Shown: positions 57,455 to 61,785 of the stretch, in pieces | How the letters are laid out: each line of letters starts with the position of its first letter | Numbering within the stretch: position 1 is the stretch's first letter | Assembly: GCF_900094625.1 (NCBI RefSeq) | Contig: NZ_FMAJ01000021.1 | Span: forward strand, 1-61,785 | Direction of reading: 5' to 3' | Length of the DNA: 61,785 bases | From: Rhizobium aethiopicum | GTDB taxonomy: Bacteria; Pseudomonadota; Alphaproteobacteria; Rhizobiales; Rhizobiaceae | Made by a program: the position numbers and the translations under genes | Notes under the pieces: generated by a model | Told to the model about the DNA's origin: nothing | Database searches by the model: none | Seen by the model: the letters and a program-made list of their open reading frames with translations, nothing else

Positions 57455-60400
57455 TCATCCGATAAAGGCTCCCGGCAGGCCCATCAGTTCGGGGAAGGCT
57501 TGAAGCGGCCGGTCGCCGCGAACTTCGAGGCGCGGCAGGCCGAAGAAGTTGTCGGACAAAGTGGCTTTTTCGGGTCGTGTGGTGAAACCGAGCGCGTAGC
57601 CGGCAAGCGCCAGAATGCCGGGAACCCTGAAGTCCGTGGCGCCATAGGGCAGCGCGATGGATTCGGCGGCGTTGCCCAGCCGGTTCTGCAGCGCGTTGCG
57701 CGACAGCATGGCTTCCGCCAGCAAGGTGTGATTGTCCATCGCGCTCGCCGGTGTATGGGATGCGAGATGGGAGCCGAAGCTGATGCCCTTTTGGTGCAGC
57801 TCCTCAATATCACGCCATGACATCAGCGCCGCAGGCTCGCCGTGGGCCGAGTCCCAGTCCGAGCGGCCGCCGACCTTGTCGGTGACGACGAAGACGTCGG
57901 CGCTGAAATCATTCTCGGCCAGGATCGGGAAGGCATTTGTCCGGAAATCCAGGTAGGCGTCGTCGAAGGTCAGCATGACGGGCCGGCCGTGGATCGGTTT
58001 GCCGCTCCGCAAAAGACGGGTCAGGGTCGGCGCCGTCACGGCGTAATAGCCTTGTCGGCGAAGGAACTGCATCTGCTTGCGGAAGATGTCCGGCGGCATG
58101 CGGAAGCGCCGGAGGTCGGCTGGGCCCTCAGCTGCTATTCTATGATACATAAGGATGGGAATCGAAGTCGTGACCTCGGTTGCCCATGCCGCCTCGCGCG
58201 CCACGCCGGCCGGTCCGTAGATGATGTGTTTTGCCACATCGACGTCCATCGGCGTTCCATGCGGCTCGGTCCGCAGCACGGGATTGGTCATGGCGCCTTT
58301 CCTGAACCGGTGGATGGCGTAAAGATCGGTATCGACAGTCTCTTCCAGGGCGAGCCCGGCCTGGGCCGAAAGGACCTGCTTGATCGTCTCGACACCGAAA
58401 GGGTGGCCCCAATCGAAGGCCGTTCGGCTGGGTTCGTCCCGGCGCAGATGCGCATGGGCGGTGATCAGGCAACCGCCTGGCTTCAACGCCGCCGCCATCT
58501 TGCGGCAGACGGCGGCCAGCATCTGTTCATCCTTCATGTAATAGAGGACTTCGGAGCAGACGACGAGATCCTGCTCGGGCGGCAGATCGTTCCTGACGAA
58601 GTCGAGAACACGCAGCTCGACATTGTCGTGACCGCGGCACCGTTCGATCGCCCTATCGACCGCCCGCCGGGAAATATCGGTGGCCGTCAGCCGGCCGACC
58701 TTTTTTGCCAGCTTCTCGGTGAAGATCCCTTCGGCACAGGCAAGTTCCAACGCCGTCTCGATTCCCTCAGGGATCAGGCTCAATGTCTGCGCATATTTGA
58801 CCTGCTCGTAGACCGAGACGTAGTTCCAGGGGTCCGGGCGCTCGAATATATGTTCCCAGTATTCTTCCTCGGACGGAGGAGCAGGCGTTTCCGTTTTTTT
58901 CTGCGGCCGCGCGCCGCAGGGCTTGGAAAGCCGCGGGCTCACAGCGCGTTCGAGATCCCGCAGGAGGCCGGAGAGCCGGGCGTCGTTGTCCTGTTGGTCG
59001 CCCGTTGTCGTGGCAAGAAGGGCATTGCCGGCGATCCGCCCCAACAGCCTTTCCAGCCGTCCTCGCCGGCGGCCGTTCCTGATGATGAGGCCACCGAAGG
59101 TTCTGTAGCTTCGCAGTGCCTCCGTCGTCCAGGAACTGATATAGCTAAGCGTCGCCGGCGTCTGCAGGTGCTCTGTCGCCTGCATCTCCTTTATAATCAG
59201 CCTGATTTGCGCTCGGATCGAAAGATCGCCCCACAACGGCCCCACGAAGGAGCCGACATGCTGTCCGCCGGCAACGGCCTGCATGATCAGCGTGTCGGCC
59301 TGCTCAGCCTTGTCGATCCGCGACAACGCGCCGAGTTTGACGCTGACCACCTGGACATTTCCGAGCGTGAAGGATCGCAAAGGACTGGCGGCCGATAGCT
59401 GCCAGCAGGTGAGTTCGGCGATCTTGCGCCCGGTGCCAGGGAAGGAGTGGTGCTGGATCTGACCGATGAGCGAGAGGAAAGGCGCTCGCCACTTGTCGAT
59501 CGCGTCGATCAGGTCGCCAGCCTGGTCGGTCGACAGCCCCGTCCGCAAGCCGTGCATGATCACCTCGACGAGGAAGCTCTCATGGCCCGCGGCGTCGGGC
59601 ATCTCAGGCACGAGCGCAGCAAGGGCTGCGACGTCGATCGCCGGGCTGCGCCTGCCTGAGACGGCCCAGGCGAGCATGCGCAACTGGCTGAGAGCGGGTG
59701 TCATCCAGCCGGTCTGCGGCCCCTCGGCTTCCAAGCCATGCTGCACGCGGAGAGATTCGGCCTTCGTGGTGACACGGACGGCGTCACGCACCAGCTTGAA
59801 CGGATCGCCGGAGAGTGAGCCTGCTTTCATGCGATAAAAGGCAAGGCATTTGTCGACACGGCGAAACTCGGCGCCCGCAAAGGCCATGCGCAGCCAGAGG
59901 TCCCATTCCTCGCCGGTCTGCAGGGTCTCATCCATGCCGCCCAGAAGCTGGAAAAGGCTTGTCGGAAAGACGACCGTGTGGATGGCGAGCGCGCAGAAGG
60001 ACGCGAACTCGCGCCTGGCGGCATCACCCGCGAGAACGGGCGGCTGCTCCACCCGCATCATGCGCCCGTCCGGGGCCACCCGGCGATAGGCGCAAAAGGC
60101 AATGACGGGCGGAGATCCGCCCTGCGCCGCCGGCAGCATGGTTTCGATGAAGGTCGCATCCAGCCAGTCGTCGGCGTCGAGCATGCAGAGCAGGGGCGCG
60201 GCTGCCAGGCGCGCGGCATGGTTTCGCGCCGCCGCCGCACCGGCGTTCGTCTGGCGGAGGGGGAGAATGCGGGCGTCCGTCGCGGCGATGCCTTGAAGGA
60301 CCTCCCAGGTGCGGTCGCTCGAACCGTCGTCAACCACCACCGCCTGCCAGTTTGTCTGCGTCTGCCGCTGCAGGCTGATGAGACATTCGGTGAGCGTGTC

Positions 60401-60457
60401 CTCTGCATTATAGGCAGGGATGAGGAAGGAAATGTCCGGCGTCGCGGCGCTCACCAT
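57455..60457 (-). CDS. Trifunctional protein: GT2 glycosyltransferase, NodS-like methyltransferase, NodB-like deacetylase
   Basis: 1000 residues from the ATG at 60457 (GGAAGA upstream; an ATG at 60472 is less likely). Domain 1 (about 5-240) is GT2: ISFLIPAYNAEDTL, VVVDDGSSDRT, MLDADDWLD. Residues 250-540 are a helical region without known motifs. Domain 2 (about 540-740) is a SAM methyltransferase of the NodS type: RPDPWNYVSVYEQVKYAQTL, ALELACAEGIFTEKLA, VVCSEVLYYMKDE. Domain 3 (about 765-1000) is a polysaccharide deacetylase: ILMYHRIA, VMLTFDDAY, SHLASHTPASA, IALPYGATD. It may transfer a sugar, N-methylate it and de-N-acetylate a glycan. It starts 7 bp inside the preceding gene. Confidence 0.9.
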   Translation of the reverse strand: MVSAATPDISFLIPAYNAEDTLTECLISLQRQTQTNWQAVVVDDGSSDRTWEVLQGIAATDARILPLRQTNAGAAAARNHAARLAAAPLLCMLDADDWLDATFIETMLPAAQGGSPPVIAFCAYRRVAPDGRMMRVEQPPVLAGDAARREFASFCALAIHTVVFPTSLFQLLGGMDETLQTGEEWDLWLRMAFAGAEFRRVDKCLAFYRMKAGSLSGDPFKLVRDAVRVTTKAESLRVQHGLEAEGPQTGWMTPALSQLRMLAWAVSGRRSPAIDVAALAALVPEMPDAAGHESFLVEVIMHGLRTGLSTDQAGDLIDAIDKWRAPFLSLIGQIQHHSFPGTGRKIAELTCWQLSAASPLRSFTLGNVQVVSVKLGALSRIDKAEQADTLIMQAVAGGQHVGSFVGPLWGDLSIRAQIRLIIKEMQATEHLQTPATLSYISSWTTEALRSYRTFGGLIIRNGRRRGRLERLLGRIAGNALLATTTGDQQDNDARLSGLLRDLERAVSPRLSKPCGARPQKKTETPAPPSEEEYWEHIFERPDPWNYVSVYEQVKYAQTLSLIPEGIETALELACAEGIFTEKLAKKVGRLTATDISRRAVDRAIERCRGHDNVELRVLDFVRNDLPPEQDLVVCSEVLYYMKDEQMLAAVCRKMAAALKPGGCLITAHAHLRRDEPSRTAFDWGHPFGVETIKQVLSAQAGLALEETVDTDLYAIHRFRKGAMTNPVLRTEPHGTPMDVDVAKHIIYGPAGVAREAAWATEVTTSIPILMYHRIAAEGPADLRRFRMPPDIFRKQMQFLRRQGYYAVTAPTLTRLLRSGKPIHGRPVMLTFDDAYLDFRTNAFPILAENDFSADVFVVTDKVGGRSDWDSAHGEPAALMSWRDIEELHQKGISFGSHLASHTPASAMDNHTLLAEAMLSRNALQNRLGNAAESIALPYGATDFRVPGILALAGYALGFTTRPEKATLSDNFFGLPRLEVRGDRPLQAFPELMGLPGAFIG

Positions 60458-61629
60458 GCGGGCATCTTCCATCGCCGCATAAGGTAGAGCGCGCCGTTGA
60501 CGCTTCCGAGCATTTCCTGCCTCAGGAAGAAATCGTTCGACGTGGCACCTTTACGCAGGCGTTTGCGCAGCCGTCCGGCATAATATTTCGGAAAGGAAAT
60601 GAGGACGCGCCGCAGGTTGGCGCGGTTGCCGGTGTTCTGATACTGCACCAGCAGGGCCGCGACATGGCCGCTCATATATTGGTAGATCTGCCTGGCAAGC
60701 CCTTTCATATCCTTGCGATGAAAGTGCCACGACACGGCGGTCGGTTCATAGCGGCAGATATGGCCGTGATGGAGGAGCCGGTTCCAATATTCGGAATCGC
60801 CGGAACAGCCGGCGGCGCCCATGTCGAGGCGTACGTCGAACAGGCCGATGTCGTCGAAGACCTTGCGGCGGAAGGCCTGACTTGCGCCGGCGCCGATCGT
60901 CCAGACCGGCGCGCCATAACGGCTGTGCTGGCGATAAAAGCCCTGGTCGAAATCCTGCCTCAGGTAACCTCTGCCGAAGCCCCAATGTTTTTCGAAAATG
61001 TACTGCGCAGGCGTGGCGAGTTCTCCGGGAAGGATCAGCCCCGTCACGCAGCCGATCTCCGGCCGGTCGAAAGCCTTCATCAGGTTCTCCAGCCATCTGT
61101 CATGGAGAACCACATCATCATCGGTGAAGGCGACGAATTCGGTTTTCGCTGCGCGGACCGCCGCGTTGCGGGCGTAATCCAGCCCGACCCGGTCCTCACG
61201 GACGTAAGTTGCGCCGGCTTCCTCGACAACACGACGCGTCGCATCGCCGGCAGAGGCATTGTCCACCACGATGATTTCGACCGGGCGAAGAGACTGTTCC
61301 GGGATCGAGGCCAGGCAGCGGCGCAGCTCCTCCGGCCGGTCCTTAGTGCAGATCAGAATGCTGACATCGCGATTGCGGAGAGGGGTTTCGGCCACGCTGC
61401 GGGCATGGTCGAGCGTATCGCGTCGCACGATGCGCCCGGCCATTATGGCGGCTGTCTCCGGTGCATCGACATAGCCCTGTCCCACCGGAAGGCCATCGGA
61501 CAGAAAGACGACAAGTCCCTCGGTGAGGGGAGGCGAAACGGCGTCGACGTCAGCCGCGGCGAGATCGAGGTAGTGAATTGGTACGGGAAAATTTATGTCC
61601 TTGAGATCGGACGGAATCGGTACTCGCAT
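60451..61629 (-). CDS. GT2 family glycosyltransferase with N-terminal extension
   Basis: 392 residues from the ATG at 61629 (GAGAG upstream; GTG at 61635 also possible). The first ~85 residues are a separate beta-rich region with no known family. GT2 starts at about 88: VSILICTKDRPEELRRCLAS, IIVVDNASAGDAT, FTDDDVVLHDRW and AAGCSGDSEYWNRLLH. The C-terminus has YAGRLRKRLRKGA, basic. This form, with the extra N-terminal part, is frequent in rhizobial and cyanobacterial glycan clusters. It is the first visible gene of the second module. Confidence 0.86.
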   Translation of the reverse strand: MRVPIPSDLKDINFPVPIHYLDLAAADVDAVSPPLTEGLVVFLSDGLPVGQGYVDAPETAAIMAGRIVRRDTLDHARSVAETPLRNRDVSILICTKDRPEELRRCLASIPEQSLRPVEIIVVDNASAGDATRRVVEEAGATYVREDRVGLDYARNAAVRAAKTEFVAFTDDDVVLHDRWLENLMKAFDRPEIGCVTGLILPGELATPAQYIFEKHWGFGRGYLRQDFDQGFYRQHSRYGAPVWTIGAGASQAFRRKVFDDIGLFDVRLDMGAAGCSGDSEYWNRLLHHGHICRYEPTAVSWHFHRKDMKGLARQIYQYMSGHVAALLVQYQNTGNRANLRRVLISFPKYYAGRLRKRLRKGATSNDFFLRQEMLGSVNGALYLMRRWKMPAW

Positions 61630-61785
61630 CAACACACTCTCGATCGCACCCTTGAGCCGTGCGCATCGAGCCTAAATCGAGATCGATCTTCGGAAAGCCC
61701 GATGCGTCAGTTCGGAAAATCGGAGCAGCCTTCCTGCGTCCGGAAGGACGCAACGGGGCTCCAAGCTGCCCGCATCAGCGCCGCG
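61630..61785. other. Window edge, probable upstream region or 3' end of another gene
   Basis: The last 156 bp are upstream of the GT2 gene. On the minus strand one frame is open from the edge and closes near 61675, which could be the end of an upstream gene, but too little is present to say. Confidence 0.25.

Noticed and set aside
57842..59398. 518-codon open frame on the plus strand
   Set aside because: Antisense to the trifunctional GT2-NodS-NodB gene, whose three domains are all recognisable.
1..61785. CRISPR arrays, tRNA or rRNA genes
   Set aside because: No regularly spaced repeats and no tRNA or rRNA-like segments were recognised by eye.

Overview
The window looks like a chromosomal or chromid segment of a Rhizobium of the leguminosarum/etli type. 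This is an inference from gene content, not a database match. The evidence is high-GC coding sequence, rhizobial polysaccharide genes (PssD/PssE-type split glycosyltransferase, ExoV-like pyruvyltransferases, rhizobial UDP-glucose dehydrogenase and mannose-1-phosphate guanylyltransferase), a RapA-like protein with two cadherin-like domains, PraR-type XRE regulation and a degraded IS481 element. About 54 protein genes are supported; no tRNA, rRNA or CRISPR was seen.

Layout. (1) 1-12.1 kb: sugar-nucleotide supply (UDP-glucuronate epimerase, partial; ManC; phosphomannomutase; UDP-glucose dehydrogenase) mixed with housekeeping genes (uracil-DNA glycosylase, an MhqO/MhqD-like dioxygenase and hydrolase pair, a PP1-like phosphatase, a KTSC protein, a LapG-family cysteine protease) and a TolC-type pseudogene. 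(2) 12.4-19.2 kb, plus strand: polysaccharide assembly and export (Wzy/ligase-like protein, Wza-like lipoprotein, a secreted Ser/Thr-rich protein, Wzc-like tyrosine kinase, a small membrane-anchored protein). (3) 19.4-26.9 kb: a RapA-like protein, a parallel beta-helix protein ending in the same cadherin-like module, a dedicated type I secretion ABC exporter with HlyD partner, and an SGNH hydrolase. (4) 27-42.8 kb, minus strand: a long, tightly overlapping run of glycosyltransferases, two pyruvyltransferases, two acetyltransferases, flippase, polymerase and a Tat-exported GH10 glycanase. This run contains a tandem glycosyltransferase duplication with one decayed copy. (5) 43.3-52.4 kb: an accessory block containing a YcaO-TfuA pair in one apparent operon with an XRE regulator, a SARP/TPR regulator and two small proteins. 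It is flanked by two paralogous membrane-anchored proteins of unknown function, with IS481 debris on the right. (6) 53.4-61.6 kb, minus strand: a second glycan module with three GT2 enzymes, an ABC flippase/exporter and a 1000-residue protein joining GT2, NodS-like methyltransferase and NodB-like deacetylase domains.

How it fits together (inference): blocks 1, 2 and 4 supply and build a Wzx/Wzy-type acidic, pyruvylated and acetylated surface polysaccharide. Block 3 secretes proteins likely to bind or process it. Block 6 makes or exports a second modified glycan. Block 5 is the least explained part and the best candidate for an undescribed system: a regulated peptide- or protein-backbone modification locus, possibly thioamidation.
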